From the NCBI RefSeq assembly GCF_051549785.1, contig NZ_CP189974.1, positions 1,426,001 to 1,490,000 on the forward strand: 64,000 nt of DNA, written 5' to 3'. Both the position numbers and the translations under genes were made by a program. Shown one piece after another: positions 42,251-50,961 of the stretch. Position 1 is the first letter of the stretch, and each line of letters opens with the position of its first letter. The DNA is from Caldatribacterium sp051549785 (GTDB lineage: Bacteria > Atribacterota > Atribacteria > Atribacterales > Caldatribacteriaceae). The notes beneath the pieces are model-generated. The model did not search any database. It saw nothing but the letters and a program-made list of their open reading frames with translations, and was not told the origin of the DNA.

Positions 42251-42792
42251 AAAACGTGTTTTTTGGAGTTTTAGGCGTGGTGCTGATGGCTTTTCTTGTC
42301 TTCCCCTTTGGGGCCTTTGGGGAGGGAGAGCTCCCTGAAATTCGGGTTGTGAAGTGTGTCCGTCCAAACCTTGTCGTTGCCGAAATTCTGGAAAAGGGGG
42401 AATTCAAGAGGATTCGGGTGAAGCTTGCTGGTGTTTCATCTCCCCTTGAGAATCCCGAGATATACCGTCTGGCTCTTTCCCGTCTGCGGGAACTGGTGGA
42501 AGGACAGAAGGTGCGTTTTGACTTTGCTCTGGGACATACTCTGGAAGAACACCCCTGGGTAGGGTACCTTTACGTGCAGCAGGATCCGGAAGAAGAACCC
42601 TGCATCGTCAATGCCGTACTCCTCTGTGAAGGTCTTGTGACTCTCGACGAGAAGACTGCAGGGAGAAACCTCCTTGGGTATCTCCTGAGCATGCAAGAGA
42701 AAGCCAAGGAGGCAGAACTCGGTCTGTGGAAGAAAGTCCCCAGAGGGTCCAAAAAGGAAACCGACGAATGTCCTTCCTGCGTCATCCGCTGA
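42247..42792 (+). CDS. Secreted staphylococcal-nuclease-like protein, probably inactive
   Basis: 181 residues, GTG overlapping the mtaB stop. Signal peptide (VLGVVLMAFLVFPFGAFG). The body has the SNase order: IRVKLAGVSSPLENPE, an aligned helix (LALSRLRELVEGQKV), PWVGYLYV, VNAVLLCEGLVTLD, and a final KAKEAELGLWKK. The catalytic Arg pair of nuclease appears replaced (Lys in the first strand motif, no Arg before GYLYV), so it is likely a binding fold. The C-terminus has CPSC. Ends with an 11-base overlap of the convergent G1P dehydrogenase gene. Confidence 0.7.
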   Translation: MKNVFFGVLGVVLMAFLVFPFGAFGEGELPEIRVVKCVRPNLVVAEILEKGEFKRIRVKLAGVSSPLENPEIYRLALSRLRELVEGQKVRFDFALGHTLEEHPWVGYLYVQQDPEEEPCIVNAVLLCEGLVTLDEKTAGRNLLGYLLSMQEKAKEAELGLWKKVPRGSKKETDECPSCVIR

Positions 42793-44095
42793 GGGTGGTA
42801 TCAAGGAATTCTTGAAGGACTCCAAGGTGATCCAGGAGGTCAAGGAGCGTCACCCGATCGCGCAGAAATCGGGCAAAAAGACAGGCCTCACGGACCATTA
42901 CAGGAGAAAACCCCAGGGCCTCGAAGCTCGTGGGGATACCTGCCCGCTCGAGAAGGCGGAGAGGATTCAGAAGGGCGATTTTCTCCTTCACAGCCTGCTT
43001 GAGGGTGGAAAAGTCAATTTCCGGCCACAAAATGTTGAGCTTTTTCTGAGCCGGCTTTTCGATAAAGGGAAAGAGGGGACCGAAGTGGACTTTCAACGTT
43101 TCCTGGTCCACGGTGGCTTTAAGCCTTCCTCTCTGGGGGAGTTCTTCGGCGAGGAAGCGCTGGAAGAGGTTCCACACGGTACAGGTTGCCGCTCCCACCC
43201 GTAGACCATGGAAAGAGGGGTGAATGCCTCTGTGGAGGGCCATCATTTCGAGGTGATGGGCGATGAGATGCTCTCCTCCTGAGGCAGGACGGGAATCCCC
43301 GATCATCTCCATGCTGAGCCCAGACTGGATGAGGGCCTGCGTGAGTACAGTGATGGCCTGCTCATCCCGTTGTTGTATACCTTCGGCGTGAGCACTCAGA
43401 GCTTTCAGGAAGGAAGTAGTGTGTTCCCAGAGGGCGTCGCAGAAATCCTCGCCGAAGAGTACCCGGCGGATGGTCCAGTCGGCGTTGGCGGTGATTTTTC
43501 CGACGAGGTCTGCAAAACCAGCCTGGATGAGTGAAAGGGGAGCAGAGCAGAGGACTTCTATGTCGGCAAAGAGCACCACCGGAGGTGTGGCGTCATAGGT
43601 CACCTTGTACCCCCCAACAAGCATCGGTGCTCCAGGAGACACGTATCCATCCATGGATGGAGCGGTGGCAACAGCCACATAGGGAAGACCCGCTCTGTGG
43701 GCGACGAACTTCGTCAGATCGTTGATCACTCCTGATCCTACGGCCACGAGGAAATCCGGCCGATGGAAGAGGAACTCTCCAACCTGGCTTCTGGCTTCTT
43801 CATCCGGCTCAAGGAAAGGAAAGTGTTCCTGCTTTTTGAGAAGGCCAGGAATGACGGCAAAGCCATTCCGGGAAAGGAGGCTACACACCTCTTTTCCCGC
43901 GGCTTCGTAAGTTGCATCATCAAAGAGCACTAGGGCCTTTCCACAAAAGCCGAGTTCTCTGAGGACTCCAGGCATACGGGCGAGAATGCCCTTGCCCACG
44001 AGAATCCTCTTCGTCCGAATCCTGTGGGTTTTGCCACAGGAACAAGGGAAAGCTGTTCCGAGGAGAGCAAAGGGGTCTTTTCCCACCTTCCTCAC
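42782..44095 (-). CDS. araM: sn-Glycerol-1-phosphate dehydrogenase (AraM/EgsA type)
   Basis: 437 residues, iron-alcohol-dehydrogenase fold. VAVGSGVINDLTKFVAHRAGLPYVAVATAPSMDGY is the NAD-binding and substrate region. Metal ligands are the Asp in GFADLVGK, His in GGEHLIAHHLE and His in PSFHGLRVG. Reduces dihydroxyacetone phosphate to glycerol-1-phosphate, the archaeal-type lipid backbone; Bacillus AraM uses it for heptaprenylglyceryl phosphate. GTG overlaps the HAD gene stop. Bacillus also pairs araL (HAD) with araM. Last gene of the seven-gene operon. Confidence 0.9.
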   Translation of the reverse strand: MRKVGKDPFALLGTAFPCSCGKTHRIRTKRILVGKGILARMPGVLRELGFCGKALVLFDDATYEAAGKEVCSLLSRNGFAVIPGLLKKQEHFPFLEPDEEARSQVGEFLFHRPDFLVAVGSGVINDLTKFVAHRAGLPYVAVATAPSMDGYVSPGAPMLVGGYKVTYDATPPVVLFADIEVLCSAPLSLIQAGFADLVGKITANADWTIRRVLFGEDFCDALWEHTTSFLKALSAHAEGIQQRDEQAITVLTQALIQSGLSMEMIGDSRPASGGEHLIAHHLEMMALHRGIHPSFHGLRVGAATCTVWNLFQRFLAEELPQRGRLKATVDQETLKVHFGPLFPFIEKPAQKKLNILWPEIDFSTLKQAVKEKIALLNPLRLLERAGIPTSFEALGFSPVMVREACLFARFLRDRVTLLDLLDHLGVLQEFLDTTLSG

Positions 44096-44874
44096 TCCCT
44101 GATGGCCTGAGCCAATTCTTCAAGGGAAGCGAATACAAAGTCTGGCTGCCATGGAGAGGACCTGAGGTCCTCACGACGGGTTTCCCCGGTGAGCAGGAGA
44201 ATGGTGGTGATGCCGGCTTGCTGCCCCATGGCGATGTCGGTGTACAGCCGGTCTCCAAGGATGGCGACTTCACCTTTGCTCGCCCCTGTGCGCCAGAGGG
44301 CGTATTCCACCATTTCCGGGTAAGGCTTCCCAAAGTACCGGGGGGTTCTTCCGGTTGCAGCTTTTATGGCCTCTACAATGGATCCAGCGTCAATCAGCGG
44401 CTCGCTTTCCGTGGGGCAGTTACGGTCGGGATGGGTAGCAAAGAACGGGATGCCCTTTCGGAGGAAAATGCAGGCTTTTGCCAGTCTGGAGTATGTGAGC
44501 GTTGTGTCAAAGCAGAGAACCAGGATATCCGGGTTCTCCTGAACCAGGATGAATCCAGCCCGCAGGAAGTCTATGCTCACTTCCCGGGGGGCAAGGAGGA
44601 ACACCCTGGAGCCGGGATGGTTCCTTTTCAGGTAGAAGATGCAGGCATCGGTGGAGGTGATGATGTGCTCTTCGGTGCAATCCCGAAGGCCTAGCCTCTG
44701 GAGTTTCCAGACGTAGAAAGTGGCCCGGTGGGAGGAATTGTTAGTGAGGAAGTACAGGTTTTTCCCCTGCTTCTTGAGAGTTTCAGCGAAATCTAAAGCT
44801 CCGGGAAGCAGACGGTTACCAAGGTAAAACGTTCCGTCCATATCGGAGAGAAAAACCCTGATGTTCTGGAGCAT
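44092..44874 (-). CDS. HAD-IIA sugar-phosphatase (NagD/AraL type)
   Basis: 260 residues. HAD motif I FLSDMDGTFYLG (nucleophile Asp about residue 10), motif II FLTNNSSH, the C2 cap, a Lys in YFGKPYPEM (motif III), and LGDRLYTDIAMGQQAG (motif IV). ATG follows GAGGTGA, which contains the stop region of the upstream gene. Hydrolyses small phosphate esters. Its pairing with the G1P dehydrogenase is as in Bacillus araL-araM. A polyol phosphate substrate is plausible but unproven. Confidence 0.92.
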   Translation of the reverse strand: MLQNIRVFLSDMDGTFYLGNRLLPGALDFAETLKKQGKNLYFLTNNSSHRATFYVWKLQRLGLRDCTEEHIITSTDACIFYLKRNHPGSRVFLLAPREVSIDFLRAGFILVQENPDILVLCFDTTLTYSRLAKACIFLRKGIPFFATHPDRNCPTESEPLIDAGSIVEAIKAATGRTPRYFGKPYPEMVEYALWRTGASKGEVAILGDRLYTDIAMGQQAGITTILLLTGETRREDLRSSPWQPDFVFASLEELAQAIRE

Positions 44875-44886
44875 TCCCTTTCACCT

Positions 44887-46014
44887 CTACTTGAGGAGTT
44901 CTGGATACCGGAAAGCCAAATCCTCGGTAATCCGGATACTGAGATTTTTCATTTCCACGCCGTACTGTGCGGTGAGAAACTCCATGTAATCCTCGTTCTT
45001 CAGGAGGTTTTCTAAGAAGGCGGGACGCCCATGGAGGTACTGGTACGTGAGGGCACGGAGAACCTCAGGCGTCAAGCGCAGAGGGTGGTCTAAGGAGGCT
45101 TTCTCAATGGCGTATTCCCAGAGTTCTTGGGCATAGCTTTGTGGATGCTGTGTGATGTACTGTGCAAAGTACTCCTGAATTTCTCCTCGGAGTTTTTCAT
45201 AGGTTTCACCTTTTTCGTGTTCCTCACGCAGGTAGGTCATGATTTTTTCAAAGATCTCCGCGTTTTCGGCAACGATTTTCCCCATCTCCTGGGGTTCGAG
45301 CTTGTACCAGGGGTATCTCTCGAGGTACTTCCAGATCACAATCTTCCGTTCCGAAGGAGAAGGAGCGGGAGCTTCTTTGAGGACTTTTTCGGCAAAGTAG
45401 AGCTTAAAGTGGAGGCTCTGGAAAAGTTTCCCTAACTCTCCCATCATACGCTGCGAGAAGTCCAGGCGGAGTATTTCACAAAGCAGGTCCTGTCGCTTCC
45501 GGGGAAGTGCCTGACCTTCCCGTTCGGGTGCTGCGAGGAGAGGAGAAATTTGCCCTGCCCCTGCGTAGCGGGCAAGAACGGGGTCAAGCCTTTTGGCGAA
45601 GCGCTCGTGGTTGACCACTCGAAGGTTTGCTTCTACTTCGCCCACGAAGGCGACACTGCCATCGTAGGGGTTTCCGGTGATGGTGTCCTTCCGCCAGAGC
45701 GGGACCCGGAAAGAGAAAACAATGTCTCCCCGGAGAGGCAGGACCTCCTCGACCACTCCGAAAGGAGGGGGCTGGACGAAGAGGCGAACCGGAACATTCT
45801 TGGTGTTCTCCACAACCCGTATTCTAAAAGGAAGCGCGCTGGGTCCAAAGAGCACCCCTTCCCGCACCCACACCTCCCGCACAATAGCCACACTCTCTGG
45901 GGGAAGAGTGTGCCAGGAGGCGAAAAAGATGCAAAAGCCTAGAACGCAGAGGAGAAACAGCAGGAAACCAAGAACCCAGGTCCCGAGAATGCCCAAAATC
46001 CTTTTGCCGCTCAT
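44887..46014 (-). CDS. Membrane-anchored protein, possibly SPFH-like, unknown function
   Basis: 375 residues, not recognised. A single N-terminal membrane helix (ILGTWVLGFLLFLLCVLGFCIFFA), then LPPESVAIVREVWVREGVLFGPSALPF. A region near 90-140 (VGEVEANLRVVNHERFAKRL) resembles the VNLRYRI-type core of band 7/SPFH proteins. The C-terminal half is helical (LKEAPAPSPSERKIV and onward). Follows a 710-residue protein with a similar region, suggesting an HflK/HflC-like pair. The SPFH link is by eye and weak. Confidence 0.5.
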   Translation of the reverse strand: MSGKRILGILGTWVLGFLLFLLCVLGFCIFFASWHTLPPESVAIVREVWVREGVLFGPSALPFRIRVVENTKNVPVRLFVQPPPFGVVEEVLPLRGDIVFSFRVPLWRKDTITGNPYDGSVAFVGEVEANLRVVNHERFAKRLDPVLARYAGAGQISPLLAAPEREGQALPRKRQDLLCEILRLDFSQRMMGELGKLFQSLHFKLYFAEKVLKEAPAPSPSERKIVIWKYLERYPWYKLEPQEMGKIVAENAEIFEKIMTYLREEHEKGETYEKLRGEIQEYFAQYITQHPQSYAQELWEYAIEKASLDHPLRLTPEVLRALTYQYLHGRPAFLENLLKNEDYMEFLTAQYGVEMKNLSIRITEDLAFRYPELLK

Positions 46015-46029
46015 CCCCGTTCCCTCGCC

Positions 46030-48162
46030 TTACAAGAGATTCTGGCGTTTCTGGAGGTATCGCAGATAGTACAGGTACGATACCCGCTCAAGGGACGTTC
46101 GAACTTCAAGGAGGTCGACACCAATACTCTGGAAAAGTCGACTCTCGCTTTTGAGGTACTGCAAGGCTTCTCCTTCGAAGCCTCTTCGGTAAGCCTCGTC
46201 CTTGAGGTCTTCCAGGAGCTTACCCATGGCAATTTCATTGATGGCCATCACAAGGAGCGTCTGGTAGAGACCAGGGTAATCTGCAAGCTCAAGAACGTTA
46301 GGGTTGCGTACAAAGTCTCGGACGCGGAGAGGGTTGGCGATGAGGTCGTCGTGCTCACTCTGCATCTTCTCGCGGATGAGCGCCATTTCGTGCTCAACAA
46401 AAGCCTGCCATTCCGGGTTGTTTTCCATGTGCGGGTGGCGCCGCAACCATTCAAGGCCAAGAAGGTACATGTCGTACACCGACCCTACTCGGTACGTATC
46501 AAGGGGTGAGGGGTAGAGGAAACGGCGAATCCATTCCCGAAAGGTTTGGCTTTGGGAAATCTCCACAAGCTTCGCCCGTGCCGTTTCGTATTCTTCCTCA
46601 AAGAAGGCCTGGCGGTACTTTTCCCGTACTCTGTCGGCGTAAGCCAAAAGAAAGCTTTCCAGGTCCCGTGAGAGCCGTTCCTTCCCTCTCCCGTCAAAGT
46701 CATACTGTTTCCACCTTTCGGGGTCAGCAATCTGGAATTTGAAGGAAAAGTGGAGCACTACAAAGTCATTCCCGTATCCTTCCTTGAAGAATGCCATGCT
46801 TTTTTCCCAAAGGTACCGGAGTGTTCCCAGCATACCTCCCTGAGGAGCAGGCTCAACCTCTCGCAAAAGCAACAGCGCATCGACGGACTGGGGGCGACGT
46901 GTTCCCCGGTGCGCGAATGCGAACGGTCTTGGGGTGGTAAGGAGGAGTTTTTTCGACCCCAGGGACACACCCCGTTCGACGATGTCAAGCCGTTCACCGA
47001 GAAATCCTTGCCATCCGATTTTTAGGCTTCGCACGATGAGGAAGTCTTCCCGGTCCACGAGATGGACGCTGAAAAGAAGAAAGCTCACACCAACGAGCAA
47101 AAAGCTCACAAGCACGGTCTGAACGGGTGTCGGGAAGAGGTGGAACTCTCTGGGGGATTCGAAAAGCTTTAGGGTTCTTCGCGCCCTGGAAATCAGGGCA
47201 TGGCGGGTTTCCCGGTAATACTCTAAGAGAGCTTCAAGCACTTCTTCCTCCACCTTTCCCCGCATCCTGGAGCACAGGGTTTGCTCAAGAGCCTGGAGTG
47301 TTTCGAAAAGGGCAACAGAGGACGAGGGGAGTTCCTGGACAAGGCGCTGTAGCTGCGAGGCGAAACTCTGGTACAGGGGAGAGGAGAAGAACTCTTCGAG
47401 GGCTTCATTCCGCCGAATCCGGCATATCCGGTGGGAGAATTGTCCCTCGAGGAGGAATTCGAGTTCTCTGCAGAGAGAAGTAATTTGCTGGGTTTCCTTG
47501 AAGGGGAGGGGATAGGTGCTCAGGGCAGAAAGTATGCTCTTTGCCGTCTCCTCGTCGTTGTTCTCAAGAGCGCGGAGCAGGGCGAGGAGGGCTTCTTTTT
47601 GGGGGCCCTGCGCCCGGGCGATGAACTTCTTGAGGTCTTTCTCGAACTCCGCCTTCTGGGGGGCCCCAAGGTGCAAAGGAAGCTCAAGAAAGGCAAAGGC
47701 CTTTCTTTTGGCAAAGATGGTATCCCCCACAAGGAGTTTGTGGTACACCCCGTAGAGGAGGGGAGCGATAATGAGAACGACCCGAGCATACGGATTCAGG
47801 TAATCTCCGGCCAGCATGAAGAGCGCATCCACTGCCTGGAATATAAAGCCGATGTTCCATATGGCATAGGAGAGAAGGATGCAGAGCACCAGAGTAAGCA
47901 AATCCCTGCCCAGAGCGCTCTCGTACTCTCTCCGCCACTGGGTAAAAAGCCGTCGTTCGTATTCGAGGACTCGCTTCCTTGTTGATGCATCGGGACTGGC
48001 ACTGTCCACGCAGTAGAGGAGAAAGGGCTTTGCGGGGCTTCTCCAAAAAGCCCAAAGCCTCTGGTAGTGCTTTTTCAGAGAGCTCTTTAAACCTACAACG
48101 ATTTTCTCTTCAGAATTGAGGGGGTGGGGAATCTCAACGAGAAAGGCTCGTTCCAGATGCAT
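46030..48162 (-). CDS. Large membrane protein with a possible SPFH-like region, unknown function
   Basis: 710 residues. Membrane helices near 86-108 (LLTLVLCILLSYAIWNIGFIF), 125-142 and 378-398 (VLVSFLLVGVSFLLFSV). Residues 150-370 are helical and charged. After the third helix, DREDFLIVRSLKIGWQGFLGERL and LHFSFKFQIADPERWKQYDFD look like the start and core strands of an SPFH/HflK-like domain. They are followed by SFLLAYADRVREKYRQAF. ATG 48162 is 1 base after the peptidase gene. Appears to be a partner of the 375-residue protein downstream. Confidence 0.5.
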   Translation of the reverse strand: MHLERAFLVEIPHPLNSEEKIVVGLKSSLKKHYQRLWAFWRSPAKPFLLYCVDSASPDASTRKRVLEYERRLFTQWRREYESALGRDLLTLVLCILLSYAIWNIGFIFQAVDALFMLAGDYLNPYARVVLIIAPLLYGVYHKLLVGDTIFAKRKAFAFLELPLHLGAPQKAEFEKDLKKFIARAQGPQKEALLALLRALENNDEETAKSILSALSTYPLPFKETQQITSLCRELEFLLEGQFSHRICRIRRNEALEEFFSSPLYQSFASQLQRLVQELPSSSVALFETLQALEQTLCSRMRGKVEEEVLEALLEYYRETRHALISRARRTLKLFESPREFHLFPTPVQTVLVSFLLVGVSFLLFSVHLVDREDFLIVRSLKIGWQGFLGERLDIVERGVSLGSKKLLLTTPRPFAFAHRGTRRPQSVDALLLLREVEPAPQGGMLGTLRYLWEKSMAFFKEGYGNDFVVLHFSFKFQIADPERWKQYDFDGRGKERLSRDLESFLLAYADRVREKYRQAFFEEEYETARAKLVEISQSQTFREWIRRFLYPSPLDTYRVGSVYDMYLLGLEWLRRHPHMENNPEWQAFVEHEMALIREKMQSEHDDLIANPLRVRDFVRNPNVLELADYPGLYQTLLVMAINEIAMGKLLEDLKDEAYRRGFEGEALQYLKSESRLFQSIGVDLLEVRTSLERVSYLYYLRYLQKRQNLL

Positions 48163-48163
48163 T

Positions 48164-49297
48164 TCAGAAACGTTCTCCTTTCACTTCAACTCGCAGCGTT
48201 CCCTCAACAAAAGCGAGGCCCTGGAGGATTCTCAGTTCTTTGCGCTGAGCGAAGGTCTCAATGGTTCGTCCCGTGCATCCGGTGTGGTACTGGTAGAAAT
48301 CCGGTGCAAGGGCAATCCCTGCCTTTTGGAAGATGGGACCGATGAGATAGACGCCCTCGAAGACGGGAAGATCCCGTTCTATGAAGAAAGGGATTTCCCG
48401 AAAAGCGGCTTCAAAGGCATCCTGGAAAATGGGCAACCCGCACTTCCGGATGAAATTCCGTATGGCCAGTGTCTTCTGCACTGAAGGATAGTGCATCAAC
48501 ACCTCGCCCCGGTATTTTGGGGGAAAGAAGGGGAAGCGACTCCTCAGAAAGTATTCCACCTTCTCGCAGAAGGTGAGATGGTACCGGAGACGGGCTATGC
48601 GCTCGTACTCTTCAGGAGACAGACGCTCGTGGAGGAAGATCATGATGCCGGCGTTCTTGTACACATATTCACTCTCTAAGGTTACAGTCTCATGGAGGCT
48701 GGAGTACACCCGGATATTTCCCGGCTGGGACAGGAGATACTGCTGGAGTGCCTGGATACGCCGTCCACGGGTTGTCGCCGTCTTTCTTCCAAAAGCCGCA
48801 TTGGCATCCTCCCAGCCGAAGAAGTTCCGGATATGGTTCATGCTGACCACCACAGGGGTACGAACCTCCTCACCGCTGCGGTCCACGTACGCCCGGGTTT
48901 CTTTGTGCCACCCATCCGGGTCTATGACGGGCAAAAAGATACAGTACGCCTTTTCCAGGAGGGTTTCCCACTCGCTACCTCCTTGGCAGAGGGCGAGAAA
49001 GGCAAGGAACAGGGTCAGGGAGTGGATTTTTTCTCCCCCATGACACGTGGCTTCAAAGACCAGGGTGTTCCCCCGTGCTTCGGGATTGCCGATTTCGAGA
49101 ACAGGAATTCTCCTCCCCCCAGCGGTGCGGAATTCATTCCCCGTTGCGTCAGGAAGGAAGAGGAAACGCCCTGGAACAGGGCTCCTGCTCAGGTGTTCAA
49201 GGGCGAGGGTCTCCATCACCTCCAGGAAGTCTTCGTAACCTCTCTCGAGGAGCCCAAGATGGGTTCCCAGAAGGGCAGGATCAACGAGAACCGACAT
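48164..49297 (-). CDS. M14-like zinc carboxypeptidase / deacylase
   Basis: 377 residues from ATG 49297, which overlaps the previous stop (TGATG); the frame is open to 49354 but without a ribosome site. His86 and Glu89 in ATCHGGEKIHS form the HxxE zinc motif and His202 in YSSLHETV is the third ligand. NHIRNFFGW supplies the substrate-binding Asn/Arg. This is the M14 and AstE/AspA metallo-hydrolase pattern. No signal peptide. Could trim a peptide or acyl-amino acid. It sits between unknown membrane proteins. Confidence 0.72.
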   Translation of the reverse strand: MSVLVDPALLGTHLGLLERGYEDFLEVMETLALEHLSRSPVPGRFLFLPDATGNEFRTAGGRRIPVLEIGNPEARGNTLVFEATCHGGEKIHSLTLFLAFLALCQGGSEWETLLEKAYCIFLPVIDPDGWHKETRAYVDRSGEEVRTPVVVSMNHIRNFFGWEDANAAFGRKTATTRGRRIQALQQYLLSQPGNIRVYSSLHETVTLESEYVYKNAGIMIFLHERLSPEEYERIARLRYHLTFCEKVEYFLRSRFPFFPPKYRGEVLMHYPSVQKTLAIRNFIRKCGLPIFQDAFEAAFREIPFFIERDLPVFEGVYLIGPIFQKAGIALAPDFYQYHTGCTGRTIETFAQRKELRILQGLAFVEGTLRVEVKGERF

Positions 49298-50076
49298 CAC
49301 TGCGAATCGCTCCATGGAGCAAGGGGTACAGGAGGGCGGAGGAACCTTGTCCACTCGCTCTTTTCCGTCGCCTGGGTTGCCGGCCAGAAGAAATCTTTAA
49401 GGAATCCAAGGCCAAGCCGTGCGGCAAGGCGAAAGGCCTGCACAAAACCCTCACCGTTTCTGTCCTCTCGGACCACGTCGTTGAGCAAGCGAAGTGCGTG
49501 GTTTTCGACAACTCGAAGCGTCATATCCTCAAAGGCGTTTTCCAGACCCCAGGACACCTGCTGGTAGTGCCGGGAAATCTCGAGGAAGTTTCGGTCTTCA
49601 AAGTACGGGTCTCCGATGATCATGTCCCAGGCCATTGGCTGGAACCCCGGAATGCCATGCATGATGAAGAGGATAGGGAAAAGGCGGTGGAGAATGCCGT
49701 AAAAGCCCCGGAAACGGAAACGACCATAGTGGTAAAAAAGGTCCCGGTGTCTCTGTATTTCAAGAAGGAGGGCGTCATCTTTCCGGAGGGTGTCGAAGAA
49801 CACGTTTTTCAGGTACTCCTGCACTTCCCTGGCGGATTTTCGGGGAGTGATGGCGTACCCGTTCGAAATTTCTTCAACGGCCAGGAACTCCGGAGGCAGG
49901 TGTGTCAGGAAACTTTCTTGTTCTTTCTCCTCGACGTGGAGGATGATCTCTGTTTTCTCGCCCCGAAAAGCCCGGATGTACTGGGCAAATCGCTCTTCCG
50001 CGAAGAAGGGGTGTCTTGGGGAGAAAAGCGTGTACCCGCTCTTATTGAAGAGCTTGTAAAGCTCGATTTTGGGCAT
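49297..50076 (-). CDS. Unknown protein of the membrane operon (second gene)
   Basis: 259 residues from ATG 50076, chosen because GGAGGAA lies 6 bases upstream. Not recognised. Mostly soluble, with one moderately hydrophobic stretch around 135-155 (FYGILHRLFPILFIMHGIPGF). Rich in aromatic residues and Arg. No Cys-based or phosphate-binding motif. It overlaps the upstream gene by 35 bases and the downstream peptidase by a TGATG junction, so it is a true operon member. Confidence 0.55.
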   Translation of the reverse strand: MPKIELYKLFNKSGYTLFSPRHPFFAEERFAQYIRAFRGEKTEIILHVEEKEQESFLTHLPPEFLAVEEISNGYAITPRKSAREVQEYLKNVFFDTLRKDDALLLEIQRHRDLFYHYGRFRFRGFYGILHRLFPILFIMHGIPGFQPMAWDMIIGDPYFEDRNFLEISRHYQQVSWGLENAFEDMTLRVVENHALRLLNDVVREDRNGEGFVQAFRLAARLGLGFLKDFFWPATQATEKSEWTRFLRPPVPLAPWSDSQ

Positions 50077-50905
50077 AACGTTCCTCCACTGCTTCCAGGG
50101 TAAAAGAAAGGTCCCGCACAGGGACACAGAGGAAAGGCGTGAAGACCTCAGGGATAAGGAGGAGATCTCCGAGGAAGAAACGTTTGACCTTGGTCCAGGA
50201 GGTGTGCGGGATGCGCTTGAGGAGATAGCTCTTGTCCTTTTCGCGTCTTTTGAGGTTCTCGTACGCCTTGCGAATTTCTCCAAAGACGGGTTCTGTCTTT
50301 TCCTTTGCTCTCAGGAAGCTCATGATTTTCTCGAGGTACGCAGGATCCCCAGGGGAGAGGGTAAGGAAAAAGTCCAGCACTTCAGAAAGGGCTTTGTGCC
50401 GCTTGGAGTCCTGACCCTGGGTGATTGTCTGGAGCCGACACTGGGCAAGGCGAAGGAAACGCCTTCGCCTTGCCCAGTTATCGATACCCGTGAGCGCAAG
50501 ATAGGGCTGGCGGAACCAGATGAACCACCAGGTGTTCACACTGAAGAGTCCGATGATATAGGCTACAAGGCAAAGGGAGAACATGAACCGGTAGTTCCTC
50601 GCAATCTTCTCGTAGAAAGAAAGGGAATACAGGAATTCGTCAATCATTCTCTCGAGAGAACAGAGAACGCTCTCCATCTCTCCTTCACTCAAGGGCAGAG
50701 ACGAAGGAGGAGCATATACCTCCCACTGGAGTACAAAAGGAAATTTCCCCCGGACCTTTCGTGCAAGCTCCACAACATCGCAGGGCGGGGAGGCAACCCA
50801 TGCCCCTTCTTCATACCATCCTGAAAGCTTTGCAGGGAGGATATAGAGTGGGATGTTTACCGCTTCGAGATGCTCTCGCCAGTTCACCAAGGTCTCTTTT
50901 GCCAC
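50042..50905 (-). CDS. Unknown membrane protein, first gene of the seven-gene operon
   Basis: 287 residues from GTG 50905. That start is only one base from its AAAAGGAG site, so TTG 50890 or GTG 50887 may be used instead. One clear membrane hairpin at about residues 105-135 (YRFMFSLCLVAYIIGLFSV, WWFIWFRQPYLAL). The rest is helical with a basic segment (RRRRFLRLAQ, NLKRREKDKSYLLKR). No family recognised. Starts from a divergent promoter shared with the HD-GYP gene at 50962. Confidence 0.55.
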   Translation of the reverse strand: MAKETLVNWREHLEAVNIPLYILPAKLSGWYEEGAWVASPPCDVVELARKVRGKFPFVLQWEVYAPPSSLPLSEGEMESVLCSLERMIDEFLYSLSFYEKIARNYRFMFSLCLVAYIIGLFSVNTWWFIWFRQPYLALTGIDNWARRRRFLRLAQCRLQTITQGQDSKRHKALSEVLDFFLTLSPGDPAYLEKIMSFLRAKEKTEPVFGEIRKAYENLKRREKDKSYLLKRIPHTSWTKVKRFFLGDLLLIPEVFTPFLCVPVRDLSFTLEAVEERYAQNRALQALQ

Positions 50906-50917
50906 GCTCCTTTTGAC

Positions 50918-50925
50918 AGTATAAT
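50918..50925. promoter_or_regulatory. Overlapping divergent -10 boxes
   Basis: TATAAT at 50920-50925 on the plus strand serves the HD-GYP gene. On the minus strand the overlapping TATACT (50918-50923) serves the membrane operon. Both -35 boxes are weak; the two promoters should compete. Confidence 0.5.
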
Positions 50926-50961
50926 AGACAAAAACACACCGAAAGGCAACGGGAGAGGACA

